From the NCBI RefSeq assembly GCF_900112225.1, contig NZ_FOLD01000024.1:28527-92526 (forward strand): 64,000 nt of DNA, written 5' to 3'. Below the pieces are notes generated by a model. That model did no database searches and was not told the origin of the DNA. It saw only the letters and a program-made list of their open reading frames with translations. Position numbers and translations under genes: made by a program. Positions within the stretch are counted from its first letter, which is position 1, and every line of letters starts with the position of its first letter. This DNA is from Massilia yuzhufengensis (lineage in GTDB: Bacteria > Pseudomonadota > Gammaproteobacteria > Burkholderiales > Burkholderiaceae_D). Shown here one piece after another: positions 55,529-63,692 of the stretch.

Positions 55529-55615
55529 TGGTGCGAGGAGGGGGACTCGAACCCCCACACCATTGCTGGCGTCAGGACCTAAACCTGGTGCGTCTACCAA
55601 TTTCGCCATCCTCGC
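55529..55615 (-). tRNA. tRNA-Leu (TAG)
   Basis: An 87-nt class II tRNA with a long variable arm and an encoded CCA. The acceptor is GCGAGGA with TCCTCGC, the D-arm is GGCGAAATTGGTAGACGC and the anticodon loop is TTTAGGT with TAG anticodon. The T arm is GGGGGTTCGAGTCCCCC. It is immediately upstream of tig. Confidence 0.96.
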
Positions 55616-55836
55616 GCAGGATTGCATTTTCTGCCACAAAAACAAAGGGCGCCCGACAGTGAAACCGGCCGCCCTGCACTCCTCTGTTTAGGGGCTACAA
55701 CTTCAATCGATTATTTTACTGGATTTTCTGTCACTATTGGGCGGTTTTTTGCTGGGTGTGCGGGTGCAGGGAGCTCATCTATATAGACGCAATGCTTGCA
55801 TGACTACATGCATATGCCTCAATTGTTACCCCTAGC

Positions 55837-55951
55837 ATCGTCGTTCCGGCGCAGGCCGGAACCCAATTTCGTCGCGTCACGTTAGCCGGTGCACGCAAGC
55901 GGTCGCGGCACATTATATGAAATTGGGTCCCGGCCTGCGCCGGGACGACGT
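55837..55951. repeat. REP/REPIN-like inverted pair, locus 7
   Basis: A plus-oriented unit at about 55838-55870 (CGTCGTTCCGG, CGCAGG, CCGGAACCCAATTTC) and a minus-oriented unit at about 55920-55951 (AAATTGGGTCCCGG, CCTGCG, CCGGGACGACG). They lie in the 464-nt tRNA-Leu to hpnC gap (55616-56079). The rest of that gap has a promoter-like -10 near 56032 but no gene; a GGGCG/CGCCC inverted repeat near 55648-55676 has no clear role. Confidence 0.85.
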
Positions 55952-56031
55952 TGGTGAGGGTGGGGTGGCGGATAAGGAAGGCGAATTCGGAAGCGCCACC
56001 TGTCGAGTTAGGGTATTTGTTATTGAGCAAT

Positions 56032-56037
56032 TATAAT
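56032..56037 (+). promoter_or_regulatory. Candidate -10 element of the hpn operon
   Basis: A perfect TATAAT lies 43 nt ahead of the hpnC start, in AT-rich DNA. The -35 region (about 56008-56014) is weak, so the promoter may need an activator. Confidence 0.45.
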
Positions 56038-56079
56038 TCTCCAAACATAGAAGAACCTGGCGCCAGCGTCATCCCCACC

Positions 56080-56889
56080 ATGCCCGTCGAGCACTACGAG
56101 AATTTTCCCGTCGCCTCCTTCCTGCTGCCGCGCCGCCTGGTGCCGGCCGTCGAAGCGATCTACGCCTTCGCCCGCAGCGCCGACGACATCGCCGACGAGG
56201 GCGGCGCCACGCCGCCCGAACGCCTGGCCGAGCTGGAACGCTACGGCAATGAACTCCAGGCCATCGAACGCGGCCAGGTCCCGGCCGACCCGCTGTTTTC
56301 CCGCCTGGCCGCCGTCGTCACCGCATACGGCCTGCCGCTCGCGCCGATGCACGACCTGCTGTCCGCCTTCCGCCAGGACGTGCTCACCACCCGCTACGCC
56401 GACTACACCGCCCTGCTCGACTACTGCCGCCGCTCGGCCAACCCGGTCGGGCGCCTGATGCTGGAACTGTACCAGGCCGTGGACGAGCGCAACCTGCAGG
56501 ATTCCGACGCGATCTGCACCGCCCTGCAGCTGATTAACTTCTGGCAGGACGTGGCGATCGACCTGGCCAAGGGCCGCATCTACCTGCCGCAGGAAGACCT
56601 GGAGCGCCATGGCGTGACCGAAGCGGAGCTGGCCGCCACGCCGTCCAGCCCGGCCTGGCGTTCGCTGATGCGCTTCGAGGTCGAGCGCGCCCGCGCCCTG
56701 ATGTTGGGCGGCGCGCCGCTGGTGCGCCGGCTGCCAGGACGCATCGGCTGGGAATTGCGGCTGATGGTGCAGGGAGGCCTGCGCATCCTGGAAGCCATCG
56801 AGCGCGCCGATTTCGACGTGTTCGGACGCCGCCCGACGCTGGCGCCGGCCGACTGGATCGTGGTCGGCTGGCGCGCGCTGCGCATGTAG
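56080..56889 (+). CDS. hpnC: Hydroxysqualene synthase HpnC
   Basis: A 269-residue prenyl-transferase-fold enzyme of the squalene/phytoene synthase family. The aspartate-rich motifs are AFARSADDIADEG (about 32-44) and NFWQDVAIDLAKGRIYLP (about 150-167). HpnC converts presqualene diphosphate to hydroxysqualene. The start at 56080 (MPVEHYEN) is the family N-terminus. It heads hpnC-hpnD-hpnE, which together make squalene from farnesyl diphosphate in bacteria lacking eukaryotic-type squalene synthase. No squalene-hopene cyclase is in this window. Confidence 0.93.
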   Translation: MPVEHYENFPVASFLLPRRLVPAVEAIYAFARSADDIADEGGATPPERLAELERYGNELQAIERGQVPADPLFSRLAAVVTAYGLPLAPMHDLLSAFRQDVLTTRYADYTALLDYCRRSANPVGRLMLELYQAVDERNLQDSDAICTALQLINFWQDVAIDLAKGRIYLPQEDLERHGVTEAELAATPSSPAWRSLMRFEVERARALMLGGAPLVRRLPGRIGWELRLMVQGGLRILEAIERADFDVFGRRPTLAPADWIVVGWRALRM

Positions 56890-56969
56890 CGGCGCCTGCC
56901 CTCGCGCCCCCTGCCCCGGATCGGCTAAGATAGCGGGTTCGCTCCATCACACCAACAGCAATCAGACCC

Positions 56970-57803
56970 ATGTCTCCCGACGAATACTGCCAGCAAAAGA
57001 CCGTCCAGAGCGGCTCCAGCTTCTACTACAGCTTCCTGTTCCTGCCCGCGGAGCGCCGCCGCGCGATCACCGCGCTGTACGCCTTCTGCCGCGAAGTCGA
57101 CGACACCGTCGACGAGACCTCCGACAGCTCGGTGGCGCGCATCAAGCTGGCCTGGTGGCGCACCGAGATCGCGAACATGTATAAGGGCGCGCCCACGCAC
57201 CCGGTGACCAAGGCGCTGGCGCCGCACATCGCACCCTATGGGCTCGAAGAGCAGCACCTGCAGGCGATCATCGACGGCATGGAGATGGACCTCGACCAGA
57301 GCCGCTACCTCGACTACCCCGGCCTGCAACGCTATTGCTGGCGGGTCGCGGGCGTGGTCGGCATCCTGTCGGCCAGCATCTTCGGCCATTCCAACCCGCA
57401 GACCCTGGCCTATGCCGAGAAGCTCGGCCTGGCCTTCCAGCTCACCAACATCATCCGCGACGTCGGCGACGACGCGCGCAAGGGCCGCATCTACCTGCCG
57501 GTCAACGAATTGCAGCAGTTCGGCGTCACCGCCGCCGACATCCTGAATTTCCGCCACAGCGAGAAATTCGAAGCGCTGATGCAGTTCCAGGCCGAGCGCG
57601 CCCAGGGCGTGTACGACGAGGCCATGGCGCTGCTGCCGAAGGAAGACCGGCGCGCCCAGCGTCCCGGCCTGATGATGTCGGCCATTTATCGCACCCTGCT
57701 GGGCGAGATCCAGCGCGACGGTTTCCACGTGCTGAACCAGCGCATCTCGCTCACGCCGCTGCGCAAGCTGTGGCTGGCCTGGAAGACCTATGTCCGCACC
57801 TGA
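56970..57803 (+). CDS. hpnD: Presqualene diphosphate synthase HpnD
   Basis: A 277-residue prenyl-synthase-family enzyme joining two farnesyl diphosphates into presqualene diphosphate. The first aspartate-rich motif is FCREVDDTVDE (about 39-49) and the second is TNIIRDVGDDARKGRIYLP. The N-terminus MSPDEYCQQKTVQSGSSFYYSF is typical. It lies 80 nt after hpnC and overlaps the hpnE start by 14 nt, giving tight coupling. Confidence 0.95.
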   Translation: MSPDEYCQQKTVQSGSSFYYSFLFLPAERRRAITALYAFCREVDDTVDETSDSSVARIKLAWWRTEIANMYKGAPTHPVTKALAPHIAPYGLEEQHLQAIIDGMEMDLDQSRYLDYPGLQRYCWRVAGVVGILSASIFGHSNPQTLAYAEKLGLAFQLTNIIRDVGDDARKGRIYLPVNELQQFGVTAADILNFRHSEKFEALMQFQAERAQGVYDEAMALLPKEDRRAQRPGLMMSAIYRTLLGEIQRDGFHVLNQRISLTPLRKLWLAWKTYVRT

Positions 57804-59193
57804 GGGCGGCTTGCGGGTCGCCGTCGCCGGCGGCGGCTGGGCCGGCTGCGCCGCGGCCGTCGAGCTGGCGCGCGCGGGCGCCCAGGTCACGCTGGTCGAG
57901 AGCGCGCGCACGCTGGGCGGGCGGGCGCGCGGCGTCGAGGTGCACGGCGCGCAGGTCGACAACGGCCAGCACATCCTGCTGGGCGCCTACGCCGCCACCC
58001 TGCGCCTGCTGGTCGACGTCGGCATCGACCCGGACGCGGCCCTCCTGCGCCTGCCCGTGCAGATGCGCTACCCCGAGGGCAGCGGCGGCATGGAGTTCGT
58101 CGCGCCGCGCTGGCCGGCGCCGCTGCACCTGTTGGGCGCGCTGCTGCGCGCGAAGGGATTGGGACGCGCCGACAAGCTCGCCCTGGCCCGCTTCAACAGC
58201 GCCGCGCGCTGGATGGGCTGGGTGCTCTACCAGGACTGCACGGTGGACGAACTGCTGGCGCGCTTCGACCAGACCCCGCGCCTGAACCGCCTGCTGTGGC
58301 ATCCGCTGTGCATCGCCGCGCTCAATACCCCGCCGTCGCGCGCGTCGGCCAAGGTGTTCCTGGCCGTGCTGCGCGACAGCCTGGGCGCCAAGCGCCGCGC
58401 CGCCTCGGACATGCTGCTGCCGCGCCTGGACATGGGCGCCCTGTTCCCGCAGGCCGCCGCGCGCCTTGTCGAACGACACGGCGGCGCGGTGCGCACCGGC
58501 GTGCGGCTCGACGCCCTGGCACGCGTGGATGAAGGGTGGCAGTTGACGCTGTCCGGCCAGGACGCGCTGTTCGATGCGGTGGTGCTGGCCACGCCCGCCC
58601 CGCAGACGGCGGCGCTGCTGGCCCCGCACGACCCCGCCCTGGCCAGCCGGCTGCACGCCTTCGAGCACGAGCCGATCGCCACCTGCTACCTGCAATACGA
58701 CCCTTCGGTGCGCCTGGACCTGCCGTTCTACGCCTTGCTGGACGACCCGGCCAGCGGGCGGTGGGGCCAGTTCGCCTTCGACCGCGGCCAGCTCGACGCA
58801 GCCCAGGCAGGGCTGCTGGCGGTCGTGGTCAGCGCCGCCGGCGCCGCCGCCGAACTGGACCAGCACGCGCTGGCGGCCGGCATTGCCGTCCAGCTGGCGC
58901 AGGACCTGCGGCTGCCCGCGCTGGCCACGCCCCAGTGGACCCGGGTGATTACCGAGAAGCGCGCGACCTTCTCCTGCACCCCTGGACTGGACCGCCCCGG
59001 CAACGACACCGCCCTGCCCGGCCTGGTGCTGGCGGGCGACTATACGGCCAGCGACTACCCGGCCACGCTGGAAACCGCGGTGCGCAGCGGCGTGTGCGCG
59101 GCGACGATTATCCGCGCCTATGGCACCCTGCCCCGCGAAAAGCGCAGCCTGTCGCACGCAGCTGGCACGGCGGGCCCGACTTCCGTAAGGTAG
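57790..59193 (+). CDS. hpnE: Hydroxysqualene dehydroxylase HpnE
   Basis: A 467-residue FAD-dependent enzyme that reduces hydroxysqualene to squalene. The N-terminal dinucleotide fold is VAVAGGGWAGCAAAVELARAG (about 10-30), with the ribose Glu in TLVES. The phytoene-desaturase-like motif is LGGRARG and the C-terminal FAD motif is LVLAGDYTASDYPATLETAVRSG. The start overlaps hpnD by 14 nt. Its product probably feeds hopanoid synthesis encoded elsewhere. Confidence 0.93.
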   Translation: MSAPEGGLRVAVAGGGWAGCAAAVELARAGAQVTLVESARTLGGRARGVEVHGAQVDNGQHILLGAYAATLRLLVDVGIDPDAALLRLPVQMRYPEGSGGMEFVAPRWPAPLHLLGALLRAKGLGRADKLALARFNSAARWMGWVLYQDCTVDELLARFDQTPRLNRLLWHPLCIAALNTPPSRASAKVFLAVLRDSLGAKRRAASDMLLPRLDMGALFPQAAARLVERHGGAVRTGVRLDALARVDEGWQLTLSGQDALFDAVVLATPAPQTAALLAPHDPALASRLHAFEHEPIATCYLQYDPSVRLDLPFYALLDDPASGRWGQFAFDRGQLDAAQAGLLAVVVSAAGAAAELDQHALAAGIAVQLAQDLRLPALATPQWTRVITEKRATFSCTPGLDRPGNDTALPGLVLAGDYTASDYPATLETAVRSGVCAATIIRAYGTLPREKRSLSHAAGTAGPTSVR

Positions 59194-59226
59194 CAGCATC
59201 GAAACAGGTCTTGCGGATTGCACAAC

Positions 59227-59379
59227 ATGAACAACATCCAACTCGGTTTGCGTACCCTGGGCCTGATCGCCCTGGTGGTCTTCAGCACCGCCGTGCTGGT
59301 CAATCCGGAACTCATCGGCGGCTCGACCGGGTCGACCGCACTGGCGATCGGGTCGATTCCCGTCGTCGGCCACCACTGA
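59227..59379 (+). CDS. Small membrane ORF (50 aa), unknown function
   Basis: Starts MNNIQLGLRTLGLIALVVF and ends PVVGHH. It has one hydrophobic segment at about 8-25 and a glycine/serine-rich middle (GGSTGSTALAIGS). Only a weak GGA precedes the ATG. It ends 14 nt before the DUF1700 gene and follows hpnE by 33 nt, so it is in the same transcript if real. I do not recognise a family; the coding case rests on a coherent hydrophobic segment and position. Confidence 0.45.
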   Translation: MNNIQLGLRTLGLIALVVFSTAVLVNPELIGGSTGSTALAIGSIPVVGHH

Positions 59380-59393
59380 ATCAGGGCAGCAGC

Positions 59394-60185
59394 ATGGGCA
59401 AACTGGAATATCTCGACGCGCTCAAGCGCGCCATGACGGGCCTGCCGCCGGAAACCCAGGCCAAGACCCTGGCGTGGTACGAGCAGCGCTTTGTCGACGG
59501 CGTCGCCGCCGGCCGCAGCGAAGCGAGCATCGCCGAGGAACTCGACGATCCGCGCAAGGTGGCGGTGACCCTGCGCGCCAGCGCCCACATGAACGCCTTC
59601 AACGAAAAGAAAAGCCCGGCCAATGCGGCGCGCATGATCGTCGCCGGCGCCGGCCTGCTGGTGTTCAACCTCTTCATGGCCATACCGGCCGCGGTGTATG
59701 CGGCGCTGCTGGTCGTGGTCTACGCCTGCGCGCTCGGCTTCTACGTGTCCGGCATCGCCATTACGGCCAGCGGCCTGGCCGGCGCCAATGAACTGGTGCT
59801 CAACAACCCGCTGCACCGGGTCGAGATTTCCGATTCGGGCGTGCGCACCGAAACCACCGAACCCGGGCGCACCCGCGTCTCGATCGGCGAACAGGGTATC
59901 CATGTGACCGAGGAAAAGGGGCCGCAGGACGCCACGCTGGACAACCCGGACGATGTCGCCAGTTCCTCGGTGGTGATCCGCCGCGCCGAAAAAGTCGCCG
60001 ACACCGGCATCCAGATCACCACCGACATGGACGGCGAGTCGCGCACCACGCAGACCCTGTTCGGACTAGGGATGGTGTTCGGCGGGATCCTGCTGTTCCT
60101 GCTCTCGCTCGTCATCACCAAGTACACGGTCATCGGCGTGAAGCGCTACCTCAAGATGAACCTGTCGCTGCTGAAGGGGGCCTGA
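59394..60185 (+). CDS. DUF1700 (HAAS-type) membrane protein
   Basis: A 263-residue protein. Residues 1-80 are the helical DUF1700/HAAS sensor-like module (MGKLEYLDALKRAMTGLPPETQAKTLAWYEQRF, then EELDDPRKVA). Two or more membrane segments follow (about 85-135), then a soluble loop (about 140-210) and a C-terminal membrane helix (about 222-240). These proteins often pair with PadR regulators and GIN/DUF4097-like beta-helix proteins in envelope or signalling modules; a GIN-type gene indeed follows 1 nt later. No PadR gene is visible here. Function unknown. Confidence 0.85.
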   Translation: MGKLEYLDALKRAMTGLPPETQAKTLAWYEQRFVDGVAAGRSEASIAEELDDPRKVAVTLRASAHMNAFNEKKSPANAARMIVAGAGLLVFNLFMAIPAAVYAALLVVVYACALGFYVSGIAITASGLAGANELVLNNPLHRVEISDSGVRTETTEPGRTRVSIGEQGIHVTEEKGPQDATLDNPDDVASSSVVIRRAEKVADTGIQITTDMDGESRTTQTLFGLGMVFGGILLFLLSLVITKYTVIGVKRYLKMNLSLLKGA

Positions 60186-60186
60186 G

Positions 60187-60993
60187 ATGCGCGGCCTGTT
60201 CAAAGTCGGTTTCAGCCTGCTGCTGCTGGCGCTGGTCCTCATCGGCCTGAGCTACGGCATGCTGCGCGCCAACGGCGTCGCCGCCGCTGCGGAAGGCCGC
60301 CAGGTGGCCAGCGAAACGCGCGAAGTGCCGGCCGGCGTCACCGCGATCGACCTGAACGGCCCGATCGACTTGACCCTGCGCTATGGCTCCTCGCCTTCGC
60401 TCAAGGTGCGCGGCGAATCGCGCCTGCTGGGCAATGTGGACGTCACCAAGGAAGGCGATATCCTGCACATCGGCATCCGTGGCATGGTGCTGCGCCACCG
60501 CCGCCCGCTGCAGGTCGAGCTGGTCCTGCCCAGCCTGTCCAGCGTGACCGTGGACGGCAGCGGCGAGAGCACCGTCAACGGCTTCTCCGGCGAGCGCATC
60601 GAGGTGCGCATGGAAGGTCCCGGCAGCCTGCGCTTCAATGGCCGCTTCCGCCAGGTCGAAGCGTCGCTCAGCGGCAGCGGCGAACTGGACCTGAACGGCG
60701 GCGCCGGCATCGAGCGCTTCGAGGCGGCCCTGAGCGGTTCGGGCGAAATGACGATCGTCGGCGCCACCCGCGAACTCGAAGCCACCGCCAGCGGCTCCGG
60801 CGAACTCGATGCGCGCCATCTGCGCGCCGCCACCGTCAAGGTGGGCCAGACCGGCTCGGGACGCAGCACCGTGCAAGCCCGCGAGAACGTGGCCGCCTCG
60901 ATTTCCGGCAGCGGCGACATCGAGGTATTCGGCAACCCGGCCGAGCGCAGCATCAGCCGCACCGGCACCGGCAGCGTCACGTTTTCGGAATAG
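60187..60993 (+). CDS. GIN-domain (DUF2807) exported protein
   Basis: A 268-residue protein with an N-terminal signal or anchor (MRGLFKVGFSLLLLALVLIGLSYG) and a C-terminal right-handed beta-helix of the head-GIN/DUF2807 type. Repeated SGSGE turns are clear (for example LSGSGELDLNG and LSGSGEMTIVG, about 155-200). The family is thought to be an envelope adhesin or sensor; its ligand is unknown. It is coupled to the DUF1700 gene (1-nt gap), and its end overlaps the opposing flavoprotein gene by 17 nt. Confidence 0.9.
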   Translation: MRGLFKVGFSLLLLALVLIGLSYGMLRANGVAAAAEGRQVASETREVPAGVTAIDLNGPIDLTLRYGSSPSLKVRGESRLLGNVDVTKEGDILHIGIRGMVLRHRRPLQVELVLPSLSSVTVDGSGESTVNGFSGERIEVRMEGPGSLRFNGRFRQVEASLSGSGELDLNGGAGIERFEAALSGSGEMTIVGATRELEATASGSGELDARHLRAATVKVGQTGSGRSTVQARENVAASISGSGDIEVFGNPAERSISRTGTGSVTFSE

Positions 60994-62230
60994 GCCCGAG
61001 CCAGGCTAGAACGTCGCGCCCGGCGGCGCGGCCGCTGCCGAAGCAGGCGGTCAGCAGGTAGCCGCCGGTCGGCGCTTCCCAGTCCATCATCTCCCCCGCC
61101 ACGAACACCCCGGGCAGCGCGCGCAGCATCGCGCTGCCGCCCTCCAGGGCCTCGAAACATACCCCACCGGCGCTGCTGATGGCTTCGTCAATCGGGCGTG
61201 GACGGCGCAATACCACCGGCAGCGCTTTTAACGCGGCAGCCAGTGTCGCAGGGTCGGCATAGTCCTGCTTCGACAGGCATTCGTGCAGCAGGCCCGCTTT
61301 CACGCCCTTGATGCCGAGCCTGCCCTGCAGGTGGCTGGCCATCGAGCGCGAGCCGCGCGGATGCGCCACTTCCTGCGCCACGCGCGCGGCGTCGAGGTCG
61401 GGCAGGAGGTCGAGCCAGATCGTGGTGCTGCCGTGCTCCGTAATCTGGTCGCGCAGGGGCGCCGAGATCGCGTAGACCAGGCTACCCTCGACGCCGTTTT
61501 CGGTCACCACGAACTGGCCCTGGCGGCACTCCAGCGCGCCGTCGCGGCCGTGCCACGCGATGGCGACCGTGGTCAAGGGCGCGCCCGCGTACTTCTCCTT
61601 GATATGCGCGCTCCAGTCGACGTCGAAACCGCAGTTCGAGGGCTCCAGAGGTGCGACGTCCACCCCGCGCTCGACCAGCCACGGCACCCAGGCGCCATCG
61701 GAGCCGAGCCGCGCCCAGCTGCCGCCGCCCAGGGCCAGCACGGTGGCGTCGGCGTCCAGCAAGGTTTCGCCCTCGGGCGTGTCGAAGCGCAGGCGGCCGT
61801 CCTGCCAGCCCAGCCAGCGATGCCGCATGTGGAAGCGCACGCCCGCCTCGCGCAGGCGGTGCAGCCAGGCGCGCAGCAGCGGCGCGGCCTTCATATCGGT
61901 TGGGAACACGCGCCCGGAGCTACCGACAAAGGTGTCGATCCCCAAAGCATGGATCCACTCGCGCACGGCCTGCGGGTCGAAGCTCTCGAGCCAACGCGCC
62001 ACGTCCGGCGCGCGCGCGCCGTAGCGGCGGCGAAAATCGGGCAAGGGCTCGGAATGCGTGATGTTCATGCCGCCCTTCCCGGCCAGCAGGAACTTGCGGC
62101 CTACGGACGCCATGGCGTCATACACGTCGACCTGCACACCGCTTGAAGCCAGCACTTCGGCCGCCATCAGGCCGGCGGGGCCGCCACCGATGATGGCGAC
62201 GCGTGGCGGATGCGAGGGGGGCTGGGTCAT
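60977..62230 (-). CDS. TIGR03862-type FAD-dependent oxidoreductase (HI0933-like)
   Basis: A 417-residue flavoprotein of the HI0933/YhiN group. The FAD fold is VAIIGGGPAGLMAAEVLASSG (about 11-31), then the signature VGRKFLLAGKGGMNITHSE and the late motif SSAGGVCFEAL and GEMMDWEAPTGGYLLTACFGSG. The reaction is unknown; relatives are reductases of uncertain substrate. The gene ends by overlapping the GIN-protein gene by 17 nt (convergent), and its start is 58 nt from the first operator of the HTH operon on the other strand. Confidence 0.88.
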   Translation of the reverse strand: MTQPPSHPPRVAIIGGGPAGLMAAEVLASSGVQVDVYDAMASVGRKFLLAGKGGMNITHSEPLPDFRRRYGARAPDVARWLESFDPQAVREWIHALGIDTFVGSSGRVFPTDMKAAPLLRAWLHRLREAGVRFHMRHRWLGWQDGRLRFDTPEGETLLDADATVLALGGGSWARLGSDGAWVPWLVERGVDVAPLEPSNCGFDVDWSAHIKEKYAGAPLTTVAIAWHGRDGALECRQGQFVVTENGVEGSLVYAISAPLRDQITEHGSTTIWLDLLPDLDAARVAQEVAHPRGSRSMASHLQGRLGIKGVKAGLLHECLSKQDYADPATLAAALKALPVVLRRPRPIDEAISSAGGVCFEALEGGSAMLRALPGVFVAGEMMDWEAPTGGYLLTACFGSGRAAGRDVLAWLGPIPKT

Positions 62231-62288
62231 GGCGCGGCTTCGGTTGGGAGGAGCGGAATTGTAGTCGAAATGCAGCCTGCGTAAAAAT

Positions 62289-62344
62289 GTAAAGCAAGCT
62301 TGACATCACGGCATTTCGCGCCTACGATGTAAAGCATACTTTAC
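62289..62344 (+). promoter_or_regulatory. Promoter with twin palindromic operators, HTH operon
   Basis: A near-ideal promoter (-35 TTGACA at 62300-62305, 17-bp spacer, -10 TACGAT at 62323-62328) is bracketed by two dyads: GTAAAGCAAGCTTGAC (62289-62304) overlaps the -35, and GTAAAGCATACTTTAC (62329-62344) lies just after the -10. Their starts are 40 bp apart, about four helical turns. The HTH protein of this operon is the likely ligand. Confidence 0.8.
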
Positions 62345-62365
62345 TTTCATCTACTTGAGGACGCC

Positions 62366-62752
62366 ATGTACCAGAAGCGCATCAATAACACCTATCTGCG
62401 CGAGATGCTCGGCGCGCTGGCCCTGTATTGCGCACTGCTGGTGTGCGCCATCCTGTTCGGCCGCCCGATGCAAGAAGGCGTGCTGCGCACCCTGGTGCTG
62501 GTCTCGCCCATGATCGGCTTCGGGCTGATGCTGTGGGCGATTGCGCGCCACATCGGGCGCGTCGACGAATACATCCGCCAGCTGCTGCTGGAATCGGTCG
62601 GCATCGGCGCCGGCATCACGGCCGGCCTGACCTTCACCTACGGCTTCCTCGAGAACGCCGGCTTTCCGCGCCTGTCGATGTTCTCGGTCTGGATGGTGAT
62701 GTGCGGGGCCACCATGATCGGCTGCGCGCTGCGCAAGCTGGCGCGCCGATGA
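62366..62752 (+). CDS. Four-helix inner-membrane protein, unknown function
   Basis: A 128-residue protein with four predicted membrane helices: about 13-34 (LGALALYCALLVCAILFG), 43-62, 76-98 (GIGAGITAGLTFTYGFLE) and 102-122 (MFSVWMVMCGATMIGCAL). It is basic at both ends and lacks a known motif. TTGAGGACGCC is its ribosome site. Its stop overlaps the HTH start (ATGA), and the same promoter controls it, so it probably works with the HTH protein. A membrane protein plus a small HTH regulator is a common pair in bacteria; the role is unknown. Confidence 0.8.
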   Translation: MYQKRINNTYLREMLGALALYCALLVCAILFGRPMQEGVLRTLVLVSPMIGFGLMLWAIARHIGRVDEYIRQLLLESVGIGAGITAGLTFTYGFLENAGFPRLSMFSVWMVMCGATMIGCALRKLARR

Positions 62753-62952
62753 ACAACCACATACGTGCCCTGCGGGCCGAGCGCGGCTGGAGCCAGGCCG
62801 AGCTGGCCGACATGCTTCAGGTCTCGCGCCAAAGCGTGAACGCGATCGAGACCGGCCGCTACGATCCCAGCCTGCCGCTCGCCTTCGCCATTGCCCGGCT
62901 GTTCGGCCAGCCCATCGAATCGATTTTCAACCCTGAACCGGAGACACCATGA
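62749..62952 (+). CDS. Small XRE-type HTH transcriptional regulator (YozG-like)
   Basis: A 67-residue DNA-binding protein made almost wholly of one helix-turn-helix: IRALRAERGWSQAELADMLQVSRQSVNAIETGRYDPSLPLAFAIARLFGQPIESIF. Its recognition helix is SRQSVNAIE. It overlaps the preceding membrane protein and following hydrolase by 4 nt each, giving a three-gene coupled operon. It most likely binds the twin GTAAAG...CTTTAC dyads in its own promoter (62289-62344), giving autoregulation. Confidence 0.92.
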   Translation: MNNHIRALRAERGWSQAELADMLQVSRQSVNAIETGRYDPSLPLAFAIARLFGQPIESIFNPEPETP

Positions 62953-63692
62953 AAGCAGCAGTCCTCTTTGCCCTGGCGCTCGGCGTCGCCACCCCGCTAC
63001 AGGCAGCCGACCCGGCGCCCGCGGCCAACCGCTTCGCCATGCGCATCGCGCCGGCCGAAAGCTTCGACATCCAGGGCATGCTGGTCGAGCGCCATGGCCA
63101 GGGCGGCCGCCCGCTGGTGCTGGTTCCCGGCCTGTCCAGCGGCCCGTGGGTCTGGCAGGACCTGGTGCGGCGCTTGAGCAGCGAGCGCGCGGTCTACGTG
63201 GTGACGCTGCCGGGCTTCGACGGCCGCCCCGCCCCCACCGGGCCGGCGCTCGACGCGGCGCGCAGCGCCCTGAAGGAACTCATCACCGCGCGCCGGCTCG
63301 ACAAACCGGTGCTGATCGGCCACAGCCTGGGCGGGGCACTGGCCTTCGCCGTGGCGCAGGACGTGCCGGCGCTGGTGGGCGGCGTCATCTCGCTCGACGG
63401 CCTGCCGGTGTTCCCCGGCACCGAAGCGCTGGCGCCCGAACAGCGTCCCATGATGGCGGCCGGCATGCGCCGCCGCATGGACGCCGCGCCGCCCGATGCC
63501 TACGCCGACCAGCAACGCCAGTACATGCGCAGCCAGGGCCTGGTCGACATGGCCAAGGCCGACGACCTGGCCGCGCTGGCCCTGCGCAGCGACCGCAACG
63601 CCGTGGGCAGCTACATGGCCGAACTGCTGGCGGCCGACCTGCGCCCCGGCCTGCCGAAGATTACCGCGCCGGTGCTGGTGCTGGTACCCTGA
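62949..63692 (+). CDS. Secreted alpha/beta hydrolase, 3'-truncated
   Basis: A 247-residue remnant. A signal peptide (MKAAVLFALALGVATPLQAA) precedes a typical alpha/beta-hydrolase half: oxyanion region VLVPGLSSGPWVWQDL (about 56-71) and nucleophile GHSLGGALAF (about 125-134). It ends with ITAPVLVLVP and a stop exactly at the strand that normally leads to the catalytic Asp; the Asp and the catalytic His are missing. DNA after 63692 is unlike its neighbours. So the gene was cut by an insertion and the product is probably inactive. It is the third gene of the HTH operon. Confidence 0.85.
   Translation: MKAAVLFALALGVATPLQAADPAPAANRFAMRIAPAESFDIQGMLVERHGQGGRPLVLVPGLSSGPWVWQDLVRRLSSERAVYVVTLPGFDGRPAPTGPALDAARSALKELITARRLDKPVLIGHSLGGALAFAVAQDVPALVGGVISLDGLPVFPGTEALAPEQRPMMAAGMRRRMDAAPPDAYADQQRQYMRSQGLVDMAKADDLAALALRSDRNAVGSYMAELLAADLRPGLPKITAPVLVLVP

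Noticed and set aside
55616..56079. Possible small RNA between tRNA-Leu and hpnC
   Set aside because: Apart from the repeat pair and a -10 for hpnC, I see no promoter-plus-terminator pair that would define one.
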